DNA of 64,000 nt from assembly GCA_945861025.1 (NCBI GenBank), contig CAMASN010000001.1, forward strand, positions 62,001-126,000. Reading direction: 5' to 3'. The translations under genes were made by a program, and so were the position numbers. The notes beneath the pieces were generated by a model. It ran no database searches. It worked only from the letters and a program-made list of their open reading frames with translations, and was not told the origin of the DNA. This document shows, piece by piece, positions 8,425 to 17,805 of the stretch (its first letter is position 1; every line of letters starts with the position of its first letter). The DNA comes from Ferrithrix thermotolerans DSM 19514. GTDB lineage: Bacteria > Actinomycetota > Acidimicrobiia > Acidimicrobiales > Ilumatobacteraceae.

Positions 8425-8991
8425 TTAAACCTCCTGAAGGAACAGCGAGTGCAGACGATAGTCGGGTGTGAGCTCAGGGTGAAAGGAAGCCACGAAAACA
8501 GAACCGTGACGAGCGAGCACCGGTACACCTTCGTGCGAGGCTATAACCTCGACGGCGGCGCCCAATCGCTCGACCTTGGGCGCCCGAATAAACACTGCAT
8601 GAAACGGTGACTCGAGCTTGGGTACCTCGATATCAGCTTCGAAACTGTCCAGCTGTCGACCGTAACCATTACGACGAACCGTGATGTCGATAGCGGCGAA
8701 GCTCACCTGATCGGCGCGGCCGTCGAGCACCTCGGCAGCCAACAAAATCATGCCGGCACACGTGCCGAACACGGCAAGCCCGTCGGCAATGCTTTGGGCG
8801 AGCGGATCGAACAAACCAGATGTCACTAAAAGATGCGACATGGTCGTGCTTTCGCCGCCGGGCATGACTAAGGCGGCGATGCCATCAAGGTCGGCGGCGA
8901 CGCGCACCTGACGACATTGAACTCCGCACTCAGCCAGCGCCAGTTCGTGCGCGGCGAACGCACCTTGTAAAGCAAGAACGCCGACGAGCAC
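8425..8991 (-). CDS. pdxT: Pyridoxal 5'-phosphate synthase glutaminase subunit PdxT
   Basis: PdxT hydrolyses glutamine and passes ammonia to PdxS for vitamin B6 (PLP) synthesis. The 188-residue class I amidotransferase has the PGGESTTMSHLL motif, the catalytic Cys78 in FGTCAGM, and a C-terminal SFHPELTPD that supplies the His/Glu of the triad. It follows pdxS by 60 bases on the same strand, as in other bacteria using the DXP-independent route. Confidence 0.96.
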   Translation of the reverse strand: MLVGVLALQGAFAAHELALAECGVQCRQVRVAADLDGIAALVMPGGESTTMSHLLVTSGLFDPLAQSIADGLAVFGTCAGMILLAAEVLDGRADQVSFAAIDITVRRNGYGRQLDSFEADIEVPKLESPFHAVFIRAPKVERLGAAVEVIASHEGVPVLARHGSVFVASFHPELTPDYRLHSLFLQEV

Positions 8992-9051
8992 CAGGGGGCT
9001 CCGAACTAGATTGCTGCACTCAAACCGCTTTCGTGCCGTAAGGCGCTGTGA

Positions 9052-9954
9052 TTACCAGCCGCGCTCTGAGAAGCGTTGGTTGATTTCGTCCATGCCGATG
9101 CCAGTCATTGGCGCACCGAGGCTTCGGCTCACCTTGGCAAGGATGCTTGCGTCGCGGAAATGGGTAGTGGCCTCAACGATTGCTCTGGCGCGTGGTGATG
9201 GGTCGTCACTCTTAAAGATGCCGGAACCCACGAACACCGCTTCGGCGCCAAGCTGCATGGCGAGGGCTGCGTCGGCCGGCGTGGCGATGCCGCCGGCACA
9301 AAACATTGGCACTGGCAGCCAACCGGTCTCAGCAATTTCTTGCACAAGCGACAGCGGAGCCTGTAGGCGCTTGGCCCACTCGAACAGTTCGGCCGAATCG
9401 GCTTGAGTGATCTTCTTCATGTCGCCGATGATCGAGCGAAGATGACGCACTGCTTCGACGATGTTGCCGGTGCCCGCCTCGCCCTTTGAGCGGATCATGC
9501 AAGCACCCTCAGAGATGCGGCGCAATGCTTCGCCCAGATTTGTGGCACCGCACACGAACGGAATAGTGAACTTGTACTTATCGATGTGATGGGCCTCGTC
9601 GGCGGGCGTGAGCACTTCGCTCTCGTCGATGAAGTCGACGCCGAGGTGCTCAAGAATCTGGGCCTCGACGAAGTGTCCGATGCGCACCTTGGCCATCACA
9701 GGGATCGAGACCATGGCCTGGATGCCTTCGATCATTTCGGGATCGCTCATGCGAGCAACGCCGCCGTCGCGACGGATGTCGGCGGGCACTCGCTCGAGGG
9801 CCATCACTGCACAAGCGCCAGCGTCCTCGGCGATTCTTGCTTGCTCGGGGTTGACCACATCCATGATCACCCCGCCCTTCAACATCTCGGCGAGCCCGCG
9901 CTTGACGGGATAGGTACCGGTAACGCGCTCCGTGGGGGAATCGGGTGAACTCAT
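9052..9954 (-). CDS. pdxS: Pyridoxal 5'-phosphate synthase lyase subunit PdxS
   Basis: PdxS condenses ribose 5-phosphate, glyceraldehyde 3-phosphate and ammonia to PLP in a large double-ring complex with PdxT. The 300-residue TIM-barrel protein is highly conserved: [33 protein letters not shown], the lysine in [10 protein letters not shown], and [33 protein letters not shown] are all clear. The ATG at 9954 was chosen; an upstream ATG 12 codons earlier would add a non-conserved stretch. First gene of the operon running toward the peroxiredoxin. Confidence 0.96.
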   Translation of the reverse strand: MSSPDSPTERVTGTYPVKRGLAEMLKGGVIMDVVNPEQARIAEDAGACAVMALERVPADIRRDGGVARMSDPEMIEGIQAMVSIPVMAKVRIGHFVEAQILEHLGVDFIDESEVLTPADEAHHIDKYKFTIPFVCGATNLGEALRRISEGACMIRSKGEAGTGNIVEAVRHLRSIIGDMKKITQADSAELFEWAKRLQAPLSLVQEIAETGWLPVPMFCAGGIATPADAALAMQLGAEAVFVGSGIFKSDDPSPRARAIVEATTHFRDASILAKVSRSLGAPMTGIGMDEINQRFSERGW

Positions 9955-10033
9955 GACGCCATCGTACAGAACAAGGCCCCGAACTCGCATACTCGCCGAG
10001 CCTCAAACAGTGTCATTGGGCGCACCATTTTGG

Positions 10034-11158
10034 CTACGGGAAACGAACCGACTTCGGATCGGTGCCCGCTGGCACTACTGCTGCCGATTCGATGCGGCCG
10101 AGTTCGACGAAGGTTCGCCCCGGCGTGAGCGCAACAACACCGCCGGCGGAATCTTTGAGCGCGAACGGCTGAAGGCGTTCGGTGCGGCTCCAGGTTGCCT
10201 TCACTACTTTGCCGTCAGAAAAGACCAACGCATTGCCCGTGCCGATGGTCTGTGCTTCGGGACTCTTGAAGTCGGCTGGGCTGGGCTTATAGCTGACGTA
10301 CAGTACGACGACATTGTTCGTGGACAACTGCGCGTTGTCCGACGCGTCACGGTGCGTTGTACCGTCGCTTGACCGCAGGAAAAGCTTTGTCGGCGCATCC
10401 CATACCCATGCAACTTTGACGCCGTCCATCGACAGATTCAGGCCGGTAACAGCATCGCCCGCAGACACGGCGCCAGCGGCACGGTATGTGAACTGGGCAG
10501 GCGGTGGCCCGGCATCGGCGGGAGCAAAAGCGAACAATGAGGCGGACTTTGAGTACAAGTCGTGGGGTGCCTTTTTGGCCTTTGAGCGGAAGTACGCGGG
10601 CTTGTGCTGCTGGGTGAGGGCACTGAGGTCGACCAGGTCGCTGGCTGCGATAGCCGCTGTGACCCGAGCGTTACCGCCGCTCCACGCAAACAGCGGACGA
10701 TTCAGCGATCCAAGCATTGCAATATCTTGGGTGCGGCCCGACCGGATTGGTCCAACCAGATCTGACGACCCGCTGTGAAACACCGCTGCAAAGCGGGTGA
10801 GTTTCTCGACGTTTTCCTCGAACACGATGTCGGCCTCGTTGAGTCCGCTCTGTGGGCGAGCCAAGGGATGGTTATCGATCTTGACGACCAAGGCAGGCCG
10901 AGCGATCGCTTGAATGTCGACTGTTGCGATACCCGTGAGCGGAAACACCGCACTCAAAATGGAACTAACAACAGGAATATCTTTAGCAGTGGTGCTCGTG
11001 GTGCCAGCGGTGGTGGAGTCTGGCACAGACGTTTGCGGGGCCGCCGACGAGTCAGCGGTTTTCGATGAACTCGACCCACATGCGCTGAGCAGTAAGCAAA
11101 AACTCATGAAAGCAAAGAGACCGCCGCGGCCCAAACGCGTCTGGGTACTTGATTTCAT
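10034..11158 (-). CDS. DUF3048 (YerB-like) lipoprotein
   Basis: A 374-residue exported protein with a lipoprotein signal (LLSAC, Cys27) and a Ser/Thr-rich spacer. The rest matches the YerB/DUF3048 pattern: PALVVKIDNHPLARPQSGLNEADIVFEE, FAAVFHSGSSDLVGPIRSGR, and a C-terminal WSRTERLQPFALKDSAGG...LTPGRTFVEL. The molecular role of this family is not established. Its ATG overlaps the htpX stop by four bases, so it belongs to lemA-htpX-yerB and may act with the membrane protease in envelope quality control (inference). Confidence 0.88.
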   Translation of the reverse strand: MKSSTQTRLGRGGLFAFMSFCLLLSACGSSSSKTADSSAAPQTSVPDSTTAGTTSTTAKDIPVVSSILSAVFPLTGIATVDIQAIARPALVVKIDNHPLARPQSGLNEADIVFEENVEKLTRFAAVFHSGSSDLVGPIRSGRTQDIAMLGSLNRPLFAWSGGNARVTAAIAASDLVDLSALTQQHKPAYFRSKAKKAPHDLYSKSASLFAFAPADAGPPPAQFTYRAAGAVSAGDAVTGLNLSMDGVKVAWVWDAPTKLFLRSSDGTTHRDASDNAQLSTNNVVVLYVSYKPSPADFKSPEAQTIGTGNALVFSDGKVVKATWSRTERLQPFALKDSAGGVVALTPGRTFVELGRIESAAVVPAGTDPKSVRFP

Positions 11159-12057
11159 AGCTCCCTTAGCAACTCAATTCGCTCTTCTAGCGGGGGGTGG
11201 GTATCGAACATCCGGTGAAAACGGCTTGGCTTGGCCTCGCCCTTCACACCCGACATTGGTTGCTCAATCCACAGATGTGCAGTAGCTGTCGAGGCTGATC
11301 GAACCTCGGTGGAATCGTTGCGCAATTTTTCTAGTGCAGAAATGAGGCCCGGTGGGTACCGCGTCATCTGACATGCGGAGATATCGGCCAGAGTCTCTCG
11401 CCGGCGGCTGATAGCGGACTGCATCGCCTTGGCTATCAGCGGCGCGAAGATCAGCACCACAATGCCAACGATGGCCAACGGGCCACCTGAACTGTTGTCA
11501 TCAGAGCGACGGTTACGGGCTCCGCCCAGCCACATCATGCGGACAGCCAGATCGGCGAGCAAAGCGATGGTTCCAACGAGCGTGACTGCCAACGTGGAGA
11601 CCAAGATGTCGTAGTTGCGAATGTGAGACAGTTCGTGAGCCAACACGCCCTCGAGTTCGACTCGGTTCATCTTCTCGAGTAAGCCGGTCGTGACTGCGAT
11701 TGCCGCATGCTTGGGATCACGGCCCGTGGCGAAGGCGTTGGGCGCCGAATCGTGCACGATATACACGCCCGGCTTGGGCAAGCCACTTGCGATGCAGAGC
11801 CCTTCTACCAAGTTATGAAGGCGGCGGTACTCGTCGGGATCGGCTGGCACCGCCCGACTGATGCGCAGCGCAATCACATCGGCTTTCCAATACGAGATAC
11901 CGGCAGTGACGCCGGAAAAGACGAGGGCGACGAGCGTGCCAGCGATGCCATAGCCAACGAGCACTCCCACTGCGGCGCCCACGGCACACAACAGCAAAAC
12001 GAACGAGACGATGAGCGCGACGCTGCGTCGCTTGTTTGAACGGATCAGATCGAACAT
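11155..12057 (-). CDS. htpX: Membrane zinc metalloprotease HtpX-like (M48)
   Basis: HtpX-type M48 proteases cut misfolded membrane proteins. The 300-residue protein has two N-terminal membrane segments (about 12-50), the zinc motif HELSH (His141, Glu142, His145), two more hydrophobic segments, and the third-ligand region RRRETLADISAC. The motif GRDPKHAAIAVTTGLLEKM before HELSH is family-typical. It lies 45 bases after lemA, a common pairing, and overlaps the DUF3048 lipoprotein gene. Confidence 0.93.
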   Translation of the reverse strand: MFDLIRSNKRRSVALIVSFVLLLCAVGAAVGVLVGYGIAGTLVALVFSGVTAGISYWKADVIALRISRAVPADPDEYRRLHNLVEGLCIASGLPKPGVYIVHDSAPNAFATGRDPKHAAIAVTTGLLEKMNRVELEGVLAHELSHIRNYDILVSTLAVTLVGTIALLADLAVRMMWLGGARNRRSDDNSSGGPLAIVGIVVLIFAPLIAKAMQSAISRRRETLADISACQMTRYPPGLISALEKLRNDSTEVRSASTATAHLWIEQPMSGVKGEAKPSRFHRMFDTHPPLEERIELLREL

Positions 12058-12102
12058 GGTGAGTCGAAGGCTAGAGGCCGAAGGCCCCGAAGCGTGGGCA
12101 GA

Positions 12103-12657
12103 TCAGAACTGCACCTTGGGCACTTCGCGAGCGCCGGGCTCAGCTTCGAAAAACTCACGACGCGTGAAGCTCATCATCTTGGCGATGATCAAAGTAGGGA
12201 ATGTCTGCAACGCGTTGTTGTAGCCCAAGACCGAGTCGTTATAGAACTGGCGGGCGTAGGCAACGCGACCCTCGGTAGCGGTGAGCTCTTCTTGGAGCGC
12301 CAAGAAGTTTTGGTTTGCCTTCAGATCGGGATACGCCTCGCTCAGTGCAAACAGCTGACGCAGCGCGCCAGTGAGCATGTTGTCTGCCTGGGCTTGAGCC
12401 GCCGGGTTCGCAGGTGCAGCCATGGCTGAGTTACGAGCCGTGATAACAGCGTCGAGCGTTTCTTTCTCATGGGCTGCGTAACCCTTGACGGTTTCGACCA
12501 AGTTAGGGATCAGGTCGATGCGGCGCTTGAGCTGAACATCGATCTGCGACCATGCATTCTCAACCGTGTTACGTCGGCGAACGAGTCTGTTGTACAGCGC
12601 AATGCCGACAATAACGAGTAGCGCGATCAGGCCGATCACGATCAGTGAAGCGGACAT
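12103..12657 (-). CDS. lemA: LemA family protein
   Basis: A 184-residue single-span protein of the LemA family with an N-terminal membrane anchor (about 4-22) and then a long helical coiled domain. The signatures YNRLVRRRNTVENAWSQIDVQLKRR, DLIPNLVETVKGYAAHEKETL and YNDSVLGYNNALQTFP are clear. Function is poorly known, but the gene is very often next to htpX, as here, hinting at a shared role at the membrane. Confidence 0.93.
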   Translation of the reverse strand: MSASLIVIGLIALLVIVGIALYNRLVRRRNTVENAWSQIDVQLKRRIDLIPNLVETVKGYAAHEKETLDAVITARNSAMAAPANPAAQAQADNMLTGALRQLFALSEAYPDLKANQNFLALQEELTATEGRVAYARQFYNDSVLGYNNALQTFPTLIIAKMMSFTRREFFEAEPGAREVPKVQF

Positions 12658-12703
12658 GGTTCTCCTTCGTGGGTGTGTATCCAGCAGCTATGGCCGCCAG
12701 GCG

Positions 12704-13894
12704 TTACTGCATCATACGCTGGCGAGCGGCCCGCAAACGTGGCACCAGACCCGGTTGAGGCGGAAGCGCAATCTTCTGCTCACGGGCGAGCCGTTCGTAG
12801 ATGTCGGCGTACCGTGCGGCTAACGCCGACATGCTGAACTGCTCGGCGCGGTGCCCGCCGGCTTTGCGTAGCCGCTCGCTCAACGCACCGTCATTGATCA
12901 CGCGTTGCAACGCTGCCGCAAGCTCGGCGACATCGCCGGGGGCGCACAACAACGAATCGACCTCGTGCGTCGCCACGTTCATGTAACCGTCGAGCGAACT
13001 TGCGACTACGGGAGTGCCTGCGGCCATAGCTTCGAGCAACACCACACCGAACGACTCGCCGCGCAACGACGGAGCACAGAACACTGCTGCGCCCTTCAGA
13101 TAGGCCATCTTCTCGTCGTCGGTGATGCGCCCAACCCACTCGATGCGAGCGTCGGTTGCGTACTGCTGCTGAAGCCGCTTGGTGTCGGGGCCGTTACTTG
13201 CAATCACAAGACGCACGTTGGCGGGCAGTGCTGCAAAGGCCTCGAGTAACACGTCGAGGCCCTTGCGGTCTTCGTGGCGACCGCAGAAAAAAATTGTCGG
13301 GAACAGAAATGTGTGCGTTGCGGCCCCACGAAAGCGATGCAGTTCTACGCCGTTAAACAGCACTTCGTAATCGCCGCCGATGTAGCCATGAATGAGCGCA
13401 AGTGCGTCTTTGCTGACTACAACGCGGTGCGAAATGTTGTCGGCCAAGCGTGACAGTGGAGACGTCAGCAGCTTGTACGACGTCGACTCGCCTGCTGCGT
13501 GAAACGTGCCAACGATGGGTGCCGGGTGCAAGAACAACGCTGTCTGCGCCGCCCCCGGGGCAAGCGGTTCATGAACATGAAGCACGTCGAAGTTTTCGTC
13601 GTTCAGAAGTTGGATGGTGCGGAACTGAGCGCTCGGATCGGGGGCGATCGGCACAACCGATCCATTCGATGCTGTGGGCAGGCTGTTGCCAACGGGGCTC
13701 ACGAACGTGGCGGGCGGAGGACCGTCGCACGGGCCGATGACCCGCGCTTCGTATCCCATCGAGCGAAGCTCGCGAGCGAGGCCCATCACCTGAGCTTGAA
13801 CACCGCCAGGAATACTCAGGCTGTACGGACAAACGATGCCGATACGCAGGGTGCGTCGCTCGCGCTGAAACTGCCCCCCGTTGTCCTGCTGCAC
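12704..13894 (-). CDS. Glycosyltransferase family 4, PimA-like
   Basis: A GT-B fold enzyme resembling phosphatidylinositol mannosyltransferases. The conserved N-terminus RIGIVCPYSLSIPGGVQAQV matches the PimA glycine-rich loop, and the C-terminal half has FNGVELHRF, FCGRHEDRKGLDVLLEAF and the nucleotide-sugar E-x7-E motif in PSLRGESFGVVLLEAMAAGTPVVAS. The acceptor is unknown; a phosphoinositol lipid is plausible. The start is uncertain. An in-frame ATG at 13975 abuts the divergent gene's ATG and would leave no room for promoters, so I use the GTG at 13894. The conserved region begins at a CTG near 13849. Confidence 0.85.
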   Translation of the reverse strand: MQQDNGGQFQRERRTLRIGIVCPYSLSIPGGVQAQVMGLARELRSMGYEARVIGPCDGPPPATFVSPVGNSLPTASNGSVVPIAPDPSAQFRTIQLLNDENFDVLHVHEPLAPGAAQTALFLHPAPIVGTFHAAGESTSYKLLTSPLSRLADNISHRVVVSKDALALIHGYIGGDYEVLFNGVELHRFRGAATHTFLFPTIFFCGRHEDRKGLDVLLEAFAALPANVRLVIASNGPDTKRLQQQYATDARIEWVGRITDDEKMAYLKGAAVFCAPSLRGESFGVVLLEAMAAGTPVVASSLDGYMNVATHEVDSLLCAPGDVAELAAALQRVINDGALSERLRKAGGHRAEQFSMSALAARYADIYERLAREQKIALPPQPGLVPRLRAARQRMMQ

Positions 13895-13975
13895 GCGCCA
13901 GACGTTACCCGCGGATGGCTCCTTGCGTTTCAGTCCAGCATTCGGCCCGCCAATCGGCGCGGCTACCGTCGGCAT

Positions 13976-14887
13976 ATGACCTCATCTGACGACCAACTCC
14001 CAGCGCTGTCCGTGATCGGTTCAGCCAACAAGCGGACAGCCATTCTTGAGCTCGCTGCTGAAGCCGAGACTCGTGGATTCGCTGGGCTGGCGTGCCCTGG
14101 TGTTGGCGGCAACCTTGCGCTGTGTGGCTCGCTTGCGCACGTCACGAAGACCATCACGTTTTGGTCGTCGATCCAACCGATTTACCTGTCGCACCCGATG
14201 GAGACCGCTGCTACCGCTGCGCATATCGCCGAGGTCAGTGGTGGCAGGTTCCGTCTCGGACTTGGTGTGAGCCATGTGCCAATGCTCGATCGCATTGGCT
14301 TAGCCACCGGCAAGCCACTGTCCGATATGCGCGACTACGTCGCATCGCTGCGCGCAGCCGCCCGAGGCGCTGGGACGATGCCTCCGATTCTTCTCGCCGC
14401 CCTCCGTGATCGAATGCTCGACCTTGCGGTCGAGATAGGTGACGGCGCATTGTGGGCAAACGCCTCGCTCTCGCACACACCCATGCAGGTTGCGCGAATT
14501 CCTGCTGATCGCCGTCGCAATCTGCAGTTGGCAAACATGGTGCCAACCGTTATCGACACCGACGTCAATGCGGCTCGCGCTATTCATCGACGCACGCTCA
14601 GCGGCTACATCGTGCTGCCGAACTATCGCAACTACTGGCGCGTCGCTGGCTATAGCGACGAGATGGACGCAATCGAGGCAGCACTCGAACGTGGTGATCG
14701 TGACGCAGCCACTGCGGCAATGAGCGATCGTTGGATAGATGACTGCACCATCAGTGGCGATGCCGCCGGCGTGCGCGACCGTCTCGCAGCCTGGTACGCC
14801 ACGGGCGTTACTCCAATCGCTGTGATGTCGAGCACCACCGGCGGGCAAGCGAAGGCAATTCGCGAACTATTCGACCTCTACAACTAG
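13976..14887 (+). CDS. LLM-class (luciferase-like) flavin/F420-dependent oxidoreductase
   Basis: A 303-residue single-domain member of the luciferase-like monooxygenase superfamily, many of which use F420 in actinobacteria. Visible features are HPMETAATAAHIAEVSGGRFRLGLGVSH, the usual cofactor-binding strand, a shortened insertion region, and a C-terminal SGDAAGVRDRLAAWYATGVTPIAVM that is typical of F420-type members. Substrate and cofactor are not decided by sequence alone. Its ATG at 13976 forms a CATATG with a possible start of the divergent glycosyltransferase. Confidence 0.85.
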   Translation: MTSSDDQLPALSVIGSANKRTAILELAAEAETRGFAGLACPGVGGNLALCGSLAHVTKTITFWSSIQPIYLSHPMETAATAAHIAEVSGGRFRLGLGVSHVPMLDRIGLATGKPLSDMRDYVASLRAAARGAGTMPPILLAALRDRMLDLAVEIGDGALWANASLSHTPMQVARIPADRRRNLQLANMVPTVIDTDVNAARAIHRRTLSGYIVLPNYRNYWRVAGYSDEMDAIEAALERGDRDAATAAMSDRWIDDCTISGDAAGVRDRLAAWYATGVTPIAVMSSTTGGQAKAIRELFDLYN

Positions 14888-14890
14888 GGC

Positions 14891-15649
14891 TCAGAACAAA
14901 CTGTCGGCAACTGGCAGACCACCGGCGTTGGTACCGTCTGGGTCCACCTCTGCGATGAGTTCGGCACCCTTATTGCGCACGCTGTTCACCGCAGTTGAGA
15001 CCCGATGCATCGCAAGGATGTCGTTTGGGGCGGGACGCAACAATTGACTGAGTTGGTTGGGATCGTCGATGTTTGGGTCGAGCCATTCGTGCCACGCCGT
15101 TGCCGGGAGAATCGCTGGCATGCGATCATGAACTGGCGCAATCGTGTCATTGGCCGCTGTGGTGATGATGGTGCAGCTATGCAACCATGGTCCGGATTCG
15201 GGCCCCGCCGTATCGCGCCACACCGTCCACAGACCAGCGACTGCCAGCAGGTGGCCGTCGGCTCGGTGGATAAACAGCGGTTGCTTCACGGGTTTACCTC
15301 TGGCACTCAGCGCTGCTGCGACTGGTGCCTGCCATTCGTAGAAACCGTCGATTGGAATAATGCACCTCCGCTTGCGCAGCAACCCTTTGAACGAGGGCTT
15401 ATCCGCCAGAGTCTCGGCACGCGCATTGATCATCGACGAACCGATCTTCATGTCCTTCGCCCAGACAGGCACGAGGCCCCAGTGAAAGGCTCGCACAGCA
15501 GGCTCGCCACCGTGTTCGTCAACCACTGCGTACACATCGGTGGTTGGCGCCACGTTGTAGTTCGCTGGCAAGGGGTCGCCCTCGAACGAGGCGCCGAAAA
15601 AACCAGCAATTTGTTGAGGGGTGCTCGTAGATACAACGCGTCCACACAC
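14891..15649 (-). CDS. SRAP domain protein (SOS response-associated peptidase, HMCES/YedK type)
   Basis: SRAP proteins covalently cap abasic sites in single-stranded DNA through an N-terminal cysteine. The 252-residue protein starts GTG-TGT, giving Met1-Cys2, which must be the mature N-terminus, and this decides the start. The other active-site residues are present: Asn75 (INARAET), Glu105 (DGFYEW) and His174 (VHDRMPAIL), equivalent to Asn/Glu/His of HMCES. No LexA-type box was seen at its start, so SOS control is not evident. The stop lies three bases from the convergent LLM gene. Confidence 0.93.
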   Translation of the reverse strand: MCGRVVSTSTPQQIAGFFGASFEGDPLPANYNVAPTTDVYAVVDEHGGEPAVRAFHWGLVPVWAKDMKIGSSMINARAETLADKPSFKGLLRKRRCIIPIDGFYEWQAPVAAALSARGKPVKQPLFIHRADGHLLAVAGLWTVWRDTAGPESGPWLHSCTIITTAANDTIAPVHDRMPAILPATAWHEWLDPNIDDPNQLSQLLRPAPNDILAMHRVSTAVNSVRNKGAELIAEVDPDGTNAGGLPVADSLF

Positions 15650-15724
15650 GCTTCGTACGGTATCAAGCGGTCGCCGTCGGCTACGTTTCTGACGCCCCGT
15701 CAGATTTAATGAGAGGAAGACGCA

Positions 15725-16897
15725 ATGACAGAACTCGGGTTTTTGCCCTTCGACGCAGACAACCATTACTACGAAGCAACCGACGCCTTCATCCGCCACA
15801 TCGAGCCATCGATGGCCAAGCGATGCATGCAGTGGGTTGAGCTCGACGGTCGGCAACGCCTGCTTGTTGGCGGTGCGATCAACCGGTTCATCCCGAACCC
15901 AACGTTTAATCCGGTCTCGAAGCCAGGCGCGCTCGATTTGTACTTCCGCGGCAAGGTGGCCGGATCAGACCTTAAGTCGATGTTCGGCGAACTCGATCAG
16001 ATCAGCCCGGCCTATCGCGACCGCGATGCTCGCCTCGCGTTGATGACCGAACAGGGTCTCGACTCAGCCTTCTTTTTTCCCACCCTTGGCGTAGGAATGG
16101 AAGAATCGCTCAAGCACGACATTCCAGCGCTGACCGCTGCGTTTCGCGCATTCAATCGCTGGGTCGACGACGACTGGGGCTTTGCCTACAAGAACTCGAT
16201 TTACGCAGCGCCATACATCACCTTGGCCGATCCACAGTGGGCGCTCGAAGAACTCAACTGGGCGATCGGCCGCAATGTGCGCATCATCGTGATGCGCACC
16301 GCACCGGTGCCTATTGCGGGCGGCCTCACCCGCTCCCCCGGAGACACGGTGTACGACCCATTCTGGGCGCGTGCCGCCGAAGCAGGTGTCACGGTTGCGT
16401 TCCACTCGGGCGACGCCGGCTATGGCAAGTACATCGACGACTGGGAACCGGGCGGCGCATTCGAGGCATTCAAGTTCTCCGCGCTGCGCACCATGACGAG
16501 CGATCGGGCACCATTCGACATGTTTGCGGCGCTCGTGTGCCACGGCGTGTTTTCTCGTCACCCCGACCTTCGCTGCGCCAGCATTGAGGCCGGCAGCGAA
16601 TGGGTGCAGCCGCTCCTGAAGAAGTTCAAGAAGGCCTACTCCCAAAACCCGTACATGTTCCCAAGCGATCCAATCCAGCAGTTCCGTGACCATGTGTGGG
16701 TGGCGCCGTTCTACGAAGACGACATCCGCAATCTCGCCGATGCCATCGGAACCGAGCGCGTGCTGTTTGGCAGCGACTTCCCACACGCTGAGGGTCTCGC
16801 TGTGCCAGTCGCATTCATCAACGATCTACACGGCTTCACCGACCAAGAGGTTCGCCTCATCATGCGTGACAACGCTCGCGAACTCATCGGAGTCTGA
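15725..16897 (+). CDS. Amidohydrolase family 2 (ACMSD-like) metal-dependent hydrolase
   Basis: A 390-residue TIM-barrel amidohydrolase. It keeps an N-terminal DADNHYYE segment, a central VAFHSGDAG (metal-ligand His region), SIEAGSEWVQPLL, and the C-terminal metal-site motif LFGSDFPHAEG. Family members hydrolyse or decarboxylate small ring-cleavage products; the substrate here is unknown. A good ribosome-binding site (GAGAGGAAG at 15711-15719) precedes the ATG. The next gene starts two bases after its stop and encodes a second, degenerate member, so the two products may act together. Confidence 0.88.
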   Translation: MTELGFLPFDADNHYYEATDAFIRHIEPSMAKRCMQWVELDGRQRLLVGGAINRFIPNPTFNPVSKPGALDLYFRGKVAGSDLKSMFGELDQISPAYRDRDARLALMTEQGLDSAFFFPTLGVGMEESLKHDIPALTAAFRAFNRWVDDDWGFAYKNSIYAAPYITLADPQWALEELNWAIGRNVRIIVMRTAPVPIAGGLTRSPGDTVYDPFWARAAEAGVTVAFHSGDAGYGKYIDDWEPGGAFEAFKFSALRTMTSDRAPFDMFAALVCHGVFSRHPDLRCASIEAGSEWVQPLLKKFKKAYSQNPYMFPSDPIQQFRDHVWVAPFYEDDIRNLADAIGTERVLFGSDFPHAEGLAVPVAFINDLHGFTDQEVRLIMRDNARELIGV

Positions 16898-16899
16898 TT

Positions 16900-17778
16900 A
16901 TGTCAATGCCAGCAGTTGGCCCCGGCGGTCTCGGCATCATCGAAACAATGATGGGATTCCCCGACCCGGACCCTCGTCATCTGTACGAATTCTTCCGCCC
17001 CAACATCAAAGATGTTGCCAGCAAAGAGACCATGTTTCCCGTCGAGTATTTGTTTAAGGGCAACGTTCCCGGAGCAATGCCCGAAACCCTTGATCCCATC
17101 GAGGTAGCCATCAACACGATGGACCATTTCGGTATCGAGCGTTCGCTCATCGGCATCGAGGGCGAGGTTGGGCAAAAAGCGATGCGCTTACACCCAACGC
17201 GTTTTATTCCGTCGCTGTCAGCCGACGGCAACAAGGGCGTCGACGAGGTTCGCAAGATCCGCCGCGCCTACGAAGAGTTCGGCCTCAAGGCAGTGGGCAC
17301 CTTCCCTGCGGGCTGCCATCCGCAGATCCCAATCGATCACGCGCGTTGGTATCCCATCTATTCGGTGTGCGCCGAACTCGGTATTCCAGTGTTCATCTGC
17401 GCAGGCATCCCGGGACCACGTTTGCCAAGCATGTGTCAGCACGTAGAACTGCTCGACATTGTTTGCTACGACTTCCCTGAGCTCAACATCGTGACCCGTC
17501 ACGGTTGCGAGCCGTGGACCGAGCTCGCTGTGAAGCTGATGCTGAAGTGGCCCAATTTGTACTACAGCACCAGCGCGTTTGCGCCGCAGCATTACAACCA
17601 GCGCATCATCGATTACGCCAACAGTCGCGGCGCCGACAAGATCATCTACGCCGGCTATTGGCCGATGGGCCTCACCTACGAGCGCATCATGGGCGATATG
17701 CCCAAGGTTCCGTTCAAAGATCACGTATGGCCAAAGTTCTTGCGTGAAAACGCAATGCGGGTACTCGGACTCGACTGA
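16900..17778 (+). CDS. Amidohydrolase-like protein with degraded metal motifs
   Basis: A 292-residue relative of amidohydrolase family 2, two bases after an intact family member. The barrel pattern is recognisable (NTMDHFGIERSLIG, FGLKAVGTFPAGCHPQIPIDHARWYPIYSVCAELGIPVFI, NIVTRHGCEPW, LYYSTSAFAPQHY). The N-terminal DxH-type metal motif is absent, and the usual GSDxPH near the C-terminus is replaced by YAGYWPMG. It may be catalytically inactive, metal-free, or a partner subunit of the upstream enzyme. The end converges on the pilin operon, with only 27 bases between. Confidence 0.8.
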   Translation: MSMPAVGPGGLGIIETMMGFPDPDPRHLYEFFRPNIKDVASKETMFPVEYLFKGNVPGAMPETLDPIEVAINTMDHFGIERSLIGIEGEVGQKAMRLHPTRFIPSLSADGNKGVDEVRKIRRAYEEFGLKAVGTFPAGCHPQIPIDHARWYPIYSVCAELGIPVFICAGIPGPRLPSMCQHVELLDIVCYDFPELNIVTRHGCEPWTELAVKLMLKWPNLYYSTSAFAPQHYNQRIIDYANSRGADKIIYAGYWPMGLTYERIMGDMPKVPFKDHVWPKFLRENAMRVLGLD

Positions 17779-17805
17779 GTTCTATCGACCGAGTGATGGT
17801 TGTGC

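Noticed and set aside
15650-15720. A LexA box upstream of the SRAP gene, expected from its SOS-associated name
   Set aside because: No GAAC-N4-GTTC pattern is present in this interval.
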